The position numbers were made by a program, and so were the translations under genes. Below, in pieces: positions 25,957-34,841 of a DNA stretch of 64,000 nucleotides. The stretch comes from Bacteroidota bacterium (GTDB lineage: Bacteria; Bacteroidota; Ignavibacteria; Kryptoniales; JAKASW01). Position 1 is the stretch's first letter. Every line of letters begins with the position of its first letter. Under the pieces are notes generated by a model. The model ran no database searches. It saw nothing but the letters and a program-made list of their open reading frames with translations, and was not told the DNA's origin. Location: NCBI GenBank assembly GCA_021789975.1, contig JAJYIT010000007.1, positions 62,001 through 126,000 on the forward strand, written 5' to 3'.

Positions 25957-26706
25957 TCAAATTCGCTCAGTTGCCTCCACTTGTTTTCTCCCAAGAAAAA
26001 TCGAAATCAGGATCGTAACCGGGAATCTGACGGTCGCAGTAAAGATTCTATTGATCCTCTGCGGTTGTTTAATAAGTCTGTAAAGCCACTCAATGCCTGC
26101 GGAGCGCATCCATGCCGGCGCCCGCGGGACAACTCCGGCAATAAAGTCAAACGTCCCACCCACGCTCATAGCGATCTTAGGAGTCAACCTGTTCTTGTTC
26201 TCGTAAACAAATTTTTCCTGCTTTGGTACGCCAAAAGCTACAAGGAGAATGTCTGCTTCCGAATTGTTGATCCGGTCGACAAGGCCGTTTTCATTTGGGG
26301 TACCGGAGTAAGTGCCGGCGATTCTAAGTGCAGGATAGGCTTTCTTGAGACGCTCTGCCGCCTTAGCTGCTATCCCTTCTGCAGCTCCAAGAAAAAAGAT
26401 CGAGTACGAATTGTCAGAGGCAATCTTCGCCACCTCCCACGTGAGATCGACACCCGGAATTCTCCGCCCTACTTCAATGCGGAGGACTTTGGCAGCAAAA
26501 CGCAGCCCGACCCCGTCCGGTATGGTGAGATCGGCTGCATTTGAAATTTTCAGAAGTTCCGAGTCGTGACGCGTCGCCATAATGAACTCCGGATTTACCG
26601 GTATCACATGATGAAGTTTCTCACTCGTCAGGAATGTCTTGAGCCTGGAAATGACCTCGTCGTAACTAAGCCCGTCCAGTCTGACCGAAAGTATCTCCGC
26701 CGCCAT
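25957..26706 (-). CDS. WecG/TagA/CpsF family glycosyltransferase (GT26)
   Basis: 249 residues. The family's pattern is complete: VIPVNPEFIMATRHDSELL, IPDGVGLRFAAKVL, RIPGVDLTWEVAKIA, FFLGAAEGIAAKAAE, LLVAFGVPKQEKFVYEN and SVGGTFDFIAGVVPRAPAWM. These enzymes transfer N-acetylmannosamine or its uronic acid to the lipid-linked GlcNAc made by WecA/TagO, so it is a natural second step after the WecA-like enzyme at 6096. Its ATG lies 3 bases after the stop of the 959-residue fusion gene. Confidence 0.92.
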   Translation of the reverse strand: MAAEILSVRLDGLSYDEVISRLKTFLTSEKLHHVIPVNPEFIMATRHDSELLKISNAADLTIPDGVGLRFAAKVLRIEVGRRIPGVDLTWEVAKIASDNSYSIFFLGAAEGIAAKAAERLKKAYPALRIAGTYSGTPNENGLVDRINNSEADILLVAFGVPKQEKFVYENKNRLTPKIAMSVGGTFDFIAGVVPRAPAWMRSAGIEWLYRLIKQPQRINRIFTATVRFPVTILISIFLGRKQVEATERI

Positions 26707-26709
26707 CTC

Positions 26710-29589
26710 TTAGTTCACGCCCGGGCCGAGCCGGTTGAAGAAGAGGAGCGAGGCCGCCCTCTTGTACCGGGGAAAATCTGCCAAGGTAAGCAGGTCAACT
26801 ATAAGGGACTCGAGTGAATCAGGAGGGAACTCCCTGAGAAGCTGCACTTTGCCTTCGGATCTGTTTGCGCGTGTGAGTAGCTGGACAGCACTTAGAAGTC
26901 CTGACTGAATGTTCCCCTGGACTACTTTCACTTTCTCCTGTCTTGCCAGGTCCCTGATTCTTGTAGAACAGTTTCCGGGTGAGAATGCTATATTCACCTT
27001 CTCGAGCATCGGAATGTCTTCGTCGGAATCTCCCATTGCGATCGTTTGCCCTGTGAATTTCTTTAAGTACTCTTTGTAAGAAGCTACTGCATTCCCCTTA
27101 TCGTTCCTGATGCCAACGAGGTAGGTGTCAGCGCCGTGAACAATCGCCTTTAATGATTTGACACCTGCTCTCTTAATGACGGATTCCGCCTCTTCACTCG
27201 TAAGTCCAGATATTCCGTGTTTCGCATACTTGAATACCCTGAGTGCGTACTTGTAATCGGGATCGATGAAGACACCGTCGGAATTGCCAATGACCTCCCG
27301 GCAGGCGTTAAGAGCGGCATTGACGTCATCATCAATCAGAGGAATTTCTGTCTTACGCTCATTGTCGTAGATAACGCTACCGTACTCGCCGATACCGGCG
27401 ACAAATCCGTAAGCATTGCAATAGTTTTTGATATGCTCCACACTTCTGCCCGTATTCGGTATCACCGAAATGTCGTCCGAACGCAGCAGCGAAAGCGCTT
27501 TCAAACCGTTTTTCGTGGTATGAGGAAAACCAAGGAACTCAGCATCAAACACGCCGTCCAGATCCATGAAGAAGATCGTCGAATCTGTTGAGAGTGATCG
27601 GCTGCATTTTTCCGTCAAGAGTCCGGCAGCAAACTCAGCCATCGCATAGACCCTGAAGTTCCACCCGTGCAAAAAACGTCTGTGGAAATATTCGGCATCG
27701 TCGCTTTCCCTTCTGTGAAGGATGCGGTGAAACATTCGGTCAGACTCAGCCGCTCCATACAAAAGCTTGTAGAGAAACACCCTTTCAGATAATGTCCTTA
27801 CGTCTCCACTTTCCCTGGAGTATTTATTGACCAGGTTTTCCTCATCATGAACATCCAGTGAAAATTCGAACGATGAGATTGCAAGATCGTAGGCCGGGTC
27901 CACTACGTCAAGTTCGGGAGCACCAAAATTATGGTGTTCGAAATCGGTCTTTACCATGCCGGTTTCCGTTTTAAGCCATTCATCAGGCATCATTTTCCCG
28001 TCCACCAGTGCGTGAGGCGAATAGAGCGATCTCTTCAAACGCTTGAGCAGGACGCCGTTCTTGGGATAACCCATGAAGTTTCCATATACTCTTCTCAGAA
28101 GTGCAAGGATCTCAAGCCATCCCCATCCAAGATAGCGTGGATCGCCTTTCGGATCTTCGTCGAGTGAAAGTCTTTGGTTCCTTGCAGCCAGATAGGCTGC
28201 CATTTCATCGAGTGCCTTTTCTGTCAGATCCTCTCTTGTCAACGGTGTGCCGTCCACCCACTCAGTAAAAAGGATCCCTCTCCTTAAGGTGATTAGTTTG
28301 GGAACGAATTCTTCCAGCGCCAATCCGGCAAAAAAAGAATGGTAACCGAGCCATCCGAGCCCGACCGCTTTACCAATTATCCTTTTCGCCTCAATCGTAC
28401 CATCTTCCCTGATCACTTCCATGTCATAGACTCTTTTCAGCCGCACCTGGTAACTATCGGCATAGTGGCTCCAGAGTTTCCGGTTGATTTCACGGGTCCC
28501 CGGGTCCTCAAAGACTGAAACAGCGCGCGCACCGTATCTCTCAAAATGTTCCCGCATGATGCTCTCGACGTTTGCCGGCTCAAACAATTTCTTCATAAAG
28601 AGATCATCCTGGTTCAACGTCAGGACCATAACTCTGTTGTCGGAAGGAATCTGTCCGACCGGTTTGTGTGGATGGATGGGGGCCAGGATTACTATGTTCT
28701 TTGCCGGGATGCCAAAACCTTTGACAATTTCCTCAAGCATGCGGAAAGTCCCGCCGGTATTCGAAAAGTCGTCGATTAAAATAACGCTCGTTCCGTTGGT
28801 AAGCTTTTGCGCAAGCCACTTCCGTTCGAACTCATGAATCCCGAATTTCGGTCGAACAGCGATCCAGGAAACATCACGAATCCCTTTCGTTCCGAGATAC
28901 GCCTTCAGCAAAGGACCCAGGTAACTTCCTGCAGTTCTAGATCCGACAATTACAATCTTTTGCTTCTTGTTAGGCATGGCGTCCAGGAATTTATCTCCAA
29001 GCGCAAATACATCGTGGTACGACATATCCTGGCACCGAAAGCCCTCGTTAATCTTCATTCGCGCGACGCGGGCACCCCCCGGTAGGACCAAATTCCGGTA
29101 ACTGTTCAACGACTCCCGCATCGCGGATACTTCATCTCGTGTGAGAGTTCTCGATTCAACCAAGAGTCTGCAAACAAGGTCAAGTCTCTCTTCCCATTCC
29201 GATTTCCACCGGAAGAGCTTCCTGTAGCGCATATCCCCGATTAGTGACGGAATGAAGTTGAGAAACCTCTCAGCCTTCCCTGAGATTCCCCTGAACTCTG
29301 GAAAATGGTTTGCCAGAGGCCTGATATAGAAGGGACGTCTGAGTAGATAATCGTCCAGGGTGCAGCTTATGGCAGATGAGAATATATATAGGTTTATTCT
29401 CGATTCCTCTTGTTGCCAACCGGCTTGGGATCTCTCGTGCATCTTGAGTTCCGCATCCAAACGGTTAATCAACTCATCGAGCTTCAGAAAGGGATTCAGA
29501 GACCAACGATAATTGGAATAGAAAAGGTATTCAATTGTATCTATGTCCGGCACAGGCGTCGTTTCCACACCCGGGGTGTCGTTACTCAT
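26710..29589 (-). CDS. Multidomain protein: phosphoribosyltransferase + kinase-like region + HAD phosphatase
   Basis: 959 residues, soluble, ATG 29589 behind AAGGAGG. Residues 1-190 are helical and unfamiliar. About 205-310 is a type I PRTase domain: IVIVGSRTAGSYLG, then the PRPP-binding VILIDDFSNTGGTF (269-282). About 370-610 resembles an aminoglycoside-phosphotransferase/protein-kinase-like domain: GILFTEWVDGTPL as hinge, MVKTDFEHHNFG (545-556) as catalytic loop and DPAYDLA (564-570) behind it. Residues 670-905 are a HAD phosphatase of the Cof/sucrose-phosphatase type: MDLDGVFD (675-682), NTGRS, DKGNAVASYKEYL and AMGDSDEDIPML, all four motifs present. Three chemistries in one chain suggest synthesis or salvage of a phosphoribosylated or phosphorylated sugar metabolite. 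It is translationally adjacent to the WecG-type gene. The kinase-like call is the least certain. Confidence 0.75.
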   Translation of the reverse strand: MSNDTPGVETTPVPDIDTIEYLFYSNYRWSLNPFLKLDELINRLDAELKMHERSQAGWQQEESRINLYIFSSAISCTLDDYLLRRPFYIRPLANHFPEFRGISGKAERFLNFIPSLIGDMRYRKLFRWKSEWEERLDLVCRLLVESRTLTRDEVSAMRESLNSYRNLVLPGGARVARMKINEGFRCQDMSYHDVFALGDKFLDAMPNKKQKIVIVGSRTAGSYLGPLLKAYLGTKGIRDVSWIAVRPKFGIHEFERKWLAQKLTNGTSVILIDDFSNTGGTFRMLEEIVKGFGIPAKNIVILAPIHPHKPVGQIPSDNRVMVLTLNQDDLFMKKLFEPANVESIMREHFERYGARAVSVFEDPGTREINRKLWSHYADSYQVRLKRVYDMEVIREDGTIEAKRIIGKAVGLGWLGYHSFFAGLALEEFVPKLITLRRGILFTEWVDGTPLTREDLTEKALDEMAAYLAARNQRLSLDEDPKGDPRYLGWGWLEILALLRRVYGNFMGYPKNGVLLKRLKRSLYSPHALVDGKMMPDEWLKTETGMVKTDFEHHNFGAPELDVVDPAYDLAISSFEFSLDVHDEENLVNKYSRESGDVRTLSERVFLYKLLYGAAESDRMFHRILHRRESDDAEYFHRRFLHGWNFRVYAMAEFAAGLLTEKCSRSLSTDSTIFFMDLDGVFDAEFLGFPHTTKNGLKALSLLRSDDISVIPNTGRSVEHIKNYCNAYGFVAGIGEYGSVIYDNERKTEIPLIDDDVNAALNACREVIGNSDGVFIDPDYKYALRVFKYAKHGISGLTSEEAESVIKRAGVKSLKAIVHGADTYLVGIRNDKGNAVASYKEYLKKFTGQTIAMGDSDEDIPMLEKVNIAFSPGNCSTRIRDLARQEKVKVVQGNIQSGLLSAVQLLTRANRSEGKVQLLREFPPDSLESLIVDLLTLADFPRYKRAASLLFFNRLGPGVN

Positions 29590-30086
29590 CGATCCTCCTT
29601 CATCGAGTCAGCCCTCGATGGCATAGTTATATATAACGCTCTCGGTGACAATCATTAAAGATCGGTAGAAACCCTTGTACCGATCGAATCCAGCGTATGA
29701 AGAAATCTCGATGACATAATTAGGCTTTCGGAAATTTCCAATTAAGTTCAGCCCGTTGCGTCTATATAAGGCGACGAGACAGGTGTCTCCGTCAATCGCC
29801 ATCAGCTGCCTGTATACGCTCAAACCGAAAGACTGAGTCTAAATGCACAAAAGACCAAAGAAGTAACCATGAACGTCTTCGCGCCATCATTTTGACAACT
29901 CTCCCTCATCGCTAAACGGCGAGTAGTTCATAGGACCCTTGCTGGGGAAATCTCCCCCTCCAACCGACAGGCTCTCAATATATGTAAACTGGTTTCTCGT
30001 TCAACCGGTTCCAAATCACGCGTTTTGGGAGGCACAGATTCTTCTCGCTTTCCGTGGCGAGAGCCGAAAATGGGAGCTTGGAGGCA
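29590..30086. other. Gap between FemAB-like and fusion genes, with a weak 64-71 residue frame
   Basis: A minus-strand frame ends at 29608, 18 bases before the fusion gene's ATG. From TTG 29823 it would encode 71 residues, or 64 from ATG 29802, reading GFDRYKGFYRSLMIVTESVI near its end. There is no convincing ribosome-binding site and no known family. It may be a small gene, a leader frame or a remnant. The rest of the stretch shows nothing recognisable. Confidence 0.3.
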
Positions 30087-31427
30087 TCATTCCTGCCGCG
30101 AGTCTTCCTTTACTGGCTTGGCTGATCTGCTCAGAGATTTTGAGAAGTAAGAAACGCCAAATTTCGCCAGATCTTTAATTTTGTTTCCGAGGAACTTGAA
30201 CATCATGGCAGAGGAGGGCTTCTCGGTAATCAAGTACCTCTTGAATTCGTGGTATTCTCTGTTCACTCGAATCGGGACCTTCCTGGCAAACTCCAACAAT
30301 ATGAAAAGTCTGAACCTTATGTTGCCGGAAGCGCTCGGATAATAGATCCGCGCCATCGTATTCGAGGTCTGGACGCACTTGAAATCCTTATACTTGTATG
30401 CCTCCTTACCGCGCAACATATCGTAAATCTGTGCGCCCTCTTCTATTCCCTTCTTGATCGCCTGCGAGTGCAAAACATAGCCGGGGCTGTATCTCATCGC
30501 TTCACCGGAACCGTTGGCATTTGCCTGATAAACATAGATACGGTTGTGAAAGACGAAGCTAAAATTCACAGCCACCCTCTTCCCGTTCAACTTCAGAAAA
30601 TATATTTGCAGCCAACCGCGAGACGCAAATTTTTCGGCAACCTGTATGTGAAAATCGAGGTGCTCGGGGTTATCGAACGCACTTTCATAGCCAAGCCCTT
30701 TCCAGCGTCCACCGTGAATTGAAGCGAAGGTCTCAACCGCCGCTCCCACATCTGTCACCTGCTCGCCGAACTTCTCTACTTCAAATTTGAAGTTCTCCAT
30801 CAACTTCTCAGTCTTTCTCTTCAGCTCGTGTCTTGCATGTCGCCCAAGCTGCTGTAAGAAACCATCCCATGTCTGAGGAAGTGGCACATGCGAGCAAAGA
30901 GTCCCTTGGTACTCCCGAACGGAGCAACTGGTATTCCTGAGGCGATCTACTAACTCGCGGGAGAGCGGAGTGAATACATTCACATCCGACATTTCAAAAA
31001 TATCCCAATGTTTCCTATTGCGATCCAGATGTTCGAGGACAACCCGGACGAACGATTCTTCGTATCCGGGCATTATAATCGGCTCAAGATAATCGGATAG
31101 ACCCGTGCCGATGTATCGCAGCCATGTCGCAACCTTGACCCCCAGGAAGTTTACGCTCTGTTTGAACAATGGCAGGATTCCGATTATCCGACCACCATCT
31201 GTCCCGACAAGAATATAGAGCTTCCTGTTTCCCCCCAGATACTTCCACCAGGTTCGCTGCCATTCATAGGTTTGGAATATCGTTACCTGAGCTTCCTCGA
31301 CAAGCGCCTTCCAGACTTCTTCCATCCCATCGAAGCTGTCTTCAGTGTCTATGACCGAGACACGCAATTGCCTTTCCTGGTCAACCAGGAGAGGGGGATT
31401 CAACTTATTTGAATCAACAGTCATCAC
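30087..31427 (-). CDS. FemAB/CelD-like GNAT-fold acyltransferase (third of three)
   Basis: 446 residues. The N-terminal signature ALVEEAQVTIFQTYEWQRTW and the C-terminal YDMLRGKEAYKYKDF match the first FemAB/CelD-like protein closely (ATFFQTFDWQF and FDLLRGDEAYKFD), so the two are paralogues. A central basic stretch (GRHARHELKRKTEKL) corresponds to KRSFRRAY in the other. The start is GTG 31427 or the adjacent ATG 31424, 7-10 bases after AAAGGAG. Predicted role: acyl or aminoacyl transfer to a polysaccharide precursor. It is the first gene of the leftward group with the fusion and WecG-type genes. Confidence 0.8.
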   Translation of the reverse strand: MMTVDSNKLNPPLLVDQERQLRVSVIDTEDSFDGMEEVWKALVEEAQVTIFQTYEWQRTWWKYLGGNRKLYILVGTDGGRIIGILPLFKQSVNFLGVKVATWLRYIGTGLSDYLEPIIMPGYEESFVRVVLEHLDRNRKHWDIFEMSDVNVFTPLSRELVDRLRNTSCSVREYQGTLCSHVPLPQTWDGFLQQLGRHARHELKRKTEKLMENFKFEVEKFGEQVTDVGAAVETFASIHGGRWKGLGYESAFDNPEHLDFHIQVAEKFASRGWLQIYFLKLNGKRVAVNFSFVFHNRIYVYQANANGSGEAMRYSPGYVLHSQAIKKGIEEGAQIYDMLRGKEAYKYKDFKCVQTSNTMARIYYPSASGNIRFRLFILLEFARKVPIRVNREYHEFKRYLITEKPSSAMMFKFLGNKIKDLAKFGVSYFSKSLSRSAKPVKEDSRQE

Positions 31428-31763
31428 CGTTTATCTCCTTTCGCGGCGCGCGATTTTCATTTTCCGCACTATCTCTCGATACAAACAAAACCAGAAGAAG
31501 ATACCGAAGAGAAAACGCGGAAGCAATTGTAATAATACACTTTACTTGTAAATAACAACTTTGCGAAGGCATGGCAAGTTCCAAACGATCATGACTACGT
31601 GACCTGAAACACTCTGCTGGCGAGTGCGGCTCGAATCGATATGGCCCATTGTTTATATTTGTACCGGTCCTATGAGTATAAGTCGGATCTGCAGGGGACG
31701 GAAGTCGCTGCATCGTAGATAATCGAATAGGTTGCGTAGTTCAATAAAATCAGGGCTAAGACG
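31428..31763. other. Divergent intergenic region before FemAB-like and radical SAM genes
   Basis: It must hold two promoters. It is AT-rich around 31480-31560, but I see no certain sigma-54 site, operator or hairpin. No frame here looks like a protein. Confidence 0.5.
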
Positions 31764-32720
31764 TTGGCAGGCGTGAATATTATCAAAAAGGCCGTGGGGC
31801 AATTGCAGCAGGTACGCTCCATAGATGACGCAAAAATATATGCCAGGAAAATCTCTGACGCTGCAATCCATGGTGTCACAAATTACTTGGGACGTCCATC
31901 ACCGCCGCAACTTCAAATAGAACCCACAAACATATGCAACGCAGACTGCATCAGTTGCCCTACTAATCGGGCCCGTCGGAAACGAGGGTATATGCCGATG
32001 GAATTGTTTAAGAAGATAATTGACGATGCAGCCAATATGCGGGTGAGGAGCGTGGCATTATACATGCACGGCGAGCCTCTTCTGCACCCGCATTTCGGGG
32101 ACATGCTCTCTTATGTCAAAGAAAAAGGAATTGCTTTCTACATACGGACAAATGGATCCGCTCTGTCGGGAAGGAAAGCTGAAGAGATCTTGAGTGCCGG
32201 CGCAGATTTCACTGACCATGTCATTGTTTCCATCCTCGGATTATCAAAGGACGTTCACGAACTGGTGATGGGGAACGTCCAGCATGAAAGGGTCGTAAAT
32301 AATGTACTGAAGTTAGTTGAGACGCGAAACTCCAGAGGTCTCAGGGGGCCGGTCATCGAAGTAATCTTCTACGAAATGGCAGAGAATACACATGAGAAAC
32401 AAGCCTTCCTTGATTACTGGTCAGGAAAAGTGGACCGAGTATTCATGGGCGAAACGTCCGTTTCCTTTGCAAACTACAACTTAGCGGAGCAGCCGGCAAT
32501 CGTCAGAACTCATTCATGTGCGGAGATACATCACATGTGGGTCTTCTGGAATGGAGACGTTACACTTTGCGGGCAAGACATCAACGGAGAATACATCTTC
32601 GGCAATCTGGAGCATCAGACCATAAGCGATGTTTGGAACTCAGAGGGGTTGATGAACATCCGCAAAATTCATAAGCGGAATGAATTCGGTAAGATTCCGA
32701 TTTGCTCGAACTGCGGATAG
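31764..32720 (+). CDS. Radical SAM protein with SPASM-like C-terminus
   Basis: 318 residues from TTG 31764. The [4Fe-4S] cluster motif is C58-x3-C62-x2-C65 (CNADCISC), preceded by LQIEPTNI. Next comes ALYMHGEPLLHPHF, the usual GEP block that binds SAM. The C-terminal Cys set (C near HSCAEIHHMWVFWNGD, LCGQDINGE and ICSNCG) is the SPASM pattern for extra iron-sulfur clusters, here ending abruptly at the last CxxC. Members modify peptides or sugars or act in cofactor synthesis. In polysaccharide loci they often lack a known substrate. It stands alone between the FemAB-like gene and the M23 gene. Confidence 0.82.
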   Translation: MAGVNIIKKAVGQLQQVRSIDDAKIYARKISDAAIHGVTNYLGRPSPPQLQIEPTNICNADCISCPTNRARRKRGYMPMELFKKIIDDAANMRVRSVALYMHGEPLLHPHFGDMLSYVKEKGIAFYIRTNGSALSGRKAEEILSAGADFTDHVIVSILGLSKDVHELVMGNVQHERVVNNVLKLVETRNSRGLRGPVIEVIFYEMAENTHEKQAFLDYWSGKVDRVFMGETSVSFANYNLAEQPAIVRTHSCAEIHHMWVFWNGDVTLCGQDINGEYIFGNLEHQTISDVWNSEGLMNIRKIHKRNEFGKIPICSNCG

Positions 32721-32945
32721 CATGCTTGAAGAGGGGACTGTGTTGCACGGCCCGGTGGCTTGGCACTCGAGTCTCCGCCGGTGGTTACAATTTCCTGCCG
32801 GTAGTAATTCTTACCTGAATACCAAGACAAGTGGGTTGTAACCGTCAGATGCAGAGCATAAACATGTGCTTTCGTATCCACTGAACGGCAGATAAGCCTG
32901 CGTTTACCTGTTGCGCCCGGCACGCCACTTGAACCCGATGCCACT

Positions 32946-33893
32946 GTGGCTGTGCCAAGATTATATTACTATTCGAAATCGGAAGTCCGCTTCAAAGAGA
33001 TCAGCTTCCCGCGATTTGTCCTAGCAACTTGCGCATTCATAGCTGCCCTTTCTTTCATGACAGTTGCCGCGGCGCAGATCGGAATCGATCCTCTTCACTT
33101 CAGAGATTTCCAGTACAGAGGTATTGCTCTGAGAAACGCCGGATTGAAAGCTGAGCTCGCCTCGTTCGCCGACAAGCTGAACTCCTGTGAGAAAACAATG
33201 GGCCGATTGACGGGTAGCAACGACCTGCTCAGGACTGTAGTTAACCTCCCACCCATCCCCCGCGGAGTTAGGGAAGTTGGTATCGGAGGTGTGAAAGAGA
33301 ACTTCGACTACGGGGTTTCAACTCGCGCAAATGCGCTCATAGCCTCTGCAACTCTGAAGCTCCAGTCATTATATAGAGATGCACGATTACAGCGCCGAAG
33401 CTACGATGCCATCCGGCGCCAATACAAAATGGACGAGCAGCTATACCGTGATCTGCCGGCAATCGATCCGGTAACAAGCGATTTGGTATCGAGCCCATTC
33501 GGCATGAGGTTTCACCCAATACTCCACATCATGTTGATGCACGAGGGGATGGATTTTGCGGTGAACGTCGGAACAAAAGTACACGCCACTGGTCACGGAA
33601 CAGTGGAGTATGTCGGTAGAGAAGGAGGCTACGGCAACGTTGTTGAGATAAAGAACGGTTTCGGTTATACGACATTATTTGCTCACCTCGAGAAAGCACT
33701 GGTCAGGGTTGGCCAGAGAGTGGAGAGGGGACAGGTGATCGCGCTTAGTGGAGACACGGGTCTTTCAACAGGCCCGCATCTTCACTACGAAGTAAGAAAG
33801 AACGGCATCCATGTCAATCCGGCAGGATATTTCTTTTCATCGAAACAATTCCGCAGAAAGATTCTCTTCAAAGAGATCGCTAGCATTAAATGA
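32946..33893 (+). CDS. M23 (LytM-type) metallopeptidase, membrane anchored
   Basis: 315 residues from GTG 32946. A short cytoplasmic start is followed by a helix (FVLATCAFIAALSFMTVAAA), a coiled region, and a C-terminal M23 domain: SSPFGMRFHPIL, then HEGMD (His199/Asp203), LFAHL (His247) and GPHLHYEV (His278/His280). All zinc ligands are present, so it should be an active peptidoglycan endopeptidase or a relative. The gene order places it at the end of the polysaccharide locus, but nothing ties it to export; general cell-wall remodelling is as likely. Confidence 0.88.
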   Translation: MAVPRLYYYSKSEVRFKEISFPRFVLATCAFIAALSFMTVAAAQIGIDPLHFRDFQYRGIALRNAGLKAELASFADKLNSCEKTMGRLTGSNDLLRTVVNLPPIPRGVREVGIGGVKENFDYGVSTRANALIASATLKLQSLYRDARLQRRSYDAIRRQYKMDEQLYRDLPAIDPVTSDLVSSPFGMRFHPILHIMLMHEGMDFAVNVGTKVHATGHGTVEYVGREGGYGNVVEIKNGFGYTTLFAHLEKALVRVGQRVERGQVIALSGDTGLSTGPHLHYEVRKNGIHVNPAGYFFSSKQFRRKILFKEIASIK

Positions 33894-34841
33894 TCGTTAC
33901 CAGCGTTTGAGCATTTTTTTCGCTGGAGCCGACTGCGTCAGGTCTTCACAGACGCGCGGTCCCGGTAGAGGATTGAGCTCACCTCCGCAGTCTCAGTGTC
34001 GCACCGCGAACATCTGATTCCTCGGATCTTGAACCCTCCGGTAGAACACTCACAAAAATTCCGAGATTGTCTTTATCAGGAAGTGAGGCGACGCCTATCG
34101 GTATGACCTCGTCTGCGTGCTACCAAGAAGAATCAATTGATCCTACAGGTATTTATTAACAGGCAAATTACCTTACAGACCTATCCATATGATCAAGGGT
34201 ATGAAAAGTGTCAGTCTCTTCTTAGCAGACAGGTTGGCTCTCGTCTGGCGCGCGAGTGAGATTGACTCGAGACTGATCGCTCAAGGGGTATTTCCGGAGA
34301 CGAGGATGTGCCCCGTAGAGAAAGCCTGCCATGACTAACCCAAAGCCAGTCTAGAGGACCGAAGCAGTAAACCTTTTCGACTTATCAGAAGACGCAATCA
34401 TGGATCCCAACTCCGTTTGACGGATGGCAGCTTAGAAGTTTGAAGGTGTTTGAGACGATCTTCTTGTTTTCTCATCCGTCGAGTCATCCATTTACAGATC
34501 GATTGCTTGTCAGAGTTTGTCACTTAGGGGATTCAGGCAGAAAAGTCCAGGATGGCAGAAGATTGTGAAACCGATGAGCCTTTCGCGGGTTCAACAAGCT
34601 CATCAAAATAAACATCCTCGTGGCAAGCCGAAAGGTATTCGTCGAAACGCCGAAAAGGCCCGGGGTGTCATTCCCGAATGACCCTATCGGGAATCCACCC
34701 CCCTGAACCAGATTCCCGCTGAGAGCCTGCCTGCCGGACAGCCAGGCACGCGGGAATGTATCCCCACGTGATTCAAGAAAATGTCATCTCGATTATGAGA
34801 CCTGGGCTAGCCGGAGAACAGTCGTTTCCATCTCGACGGCG
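33894..34841. other. Long non-coding stretch with palindromic repeat and possible gene remnant
   Basis: This 948-base gap lies between the convergent M23 and NagB-type genes and has no full-length frame. On the minus strand around 34130-33990 a protein-like stretch can be read (EVIPIGVASLPDKDNLGIFV then SVLPEGSRSEESDVRG), with an in-frame TAG just before it; it could be a gene remnant. A palindromic repeat occupies 34670-34757. Confidence 0.4.
34670..34757. repeat. Tandem palindromic intergenic repeat (ATTCCCG/CGGGAAT)
   Basis: Two successive inverted repeats: ATTCCCG (34670) with CGGGAAT (34688), then ATTCCCGC (34712) with GCGGGAAT (34750). The second encloses TGCCTG...CAGGCA. The arrangement and the bordering GTCATTCCCG are like the small interspersed palindromes found in many bacterial genomes. 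A copy number elsewhere in the genome cannot be seen from this window. Confidence 0.55.
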
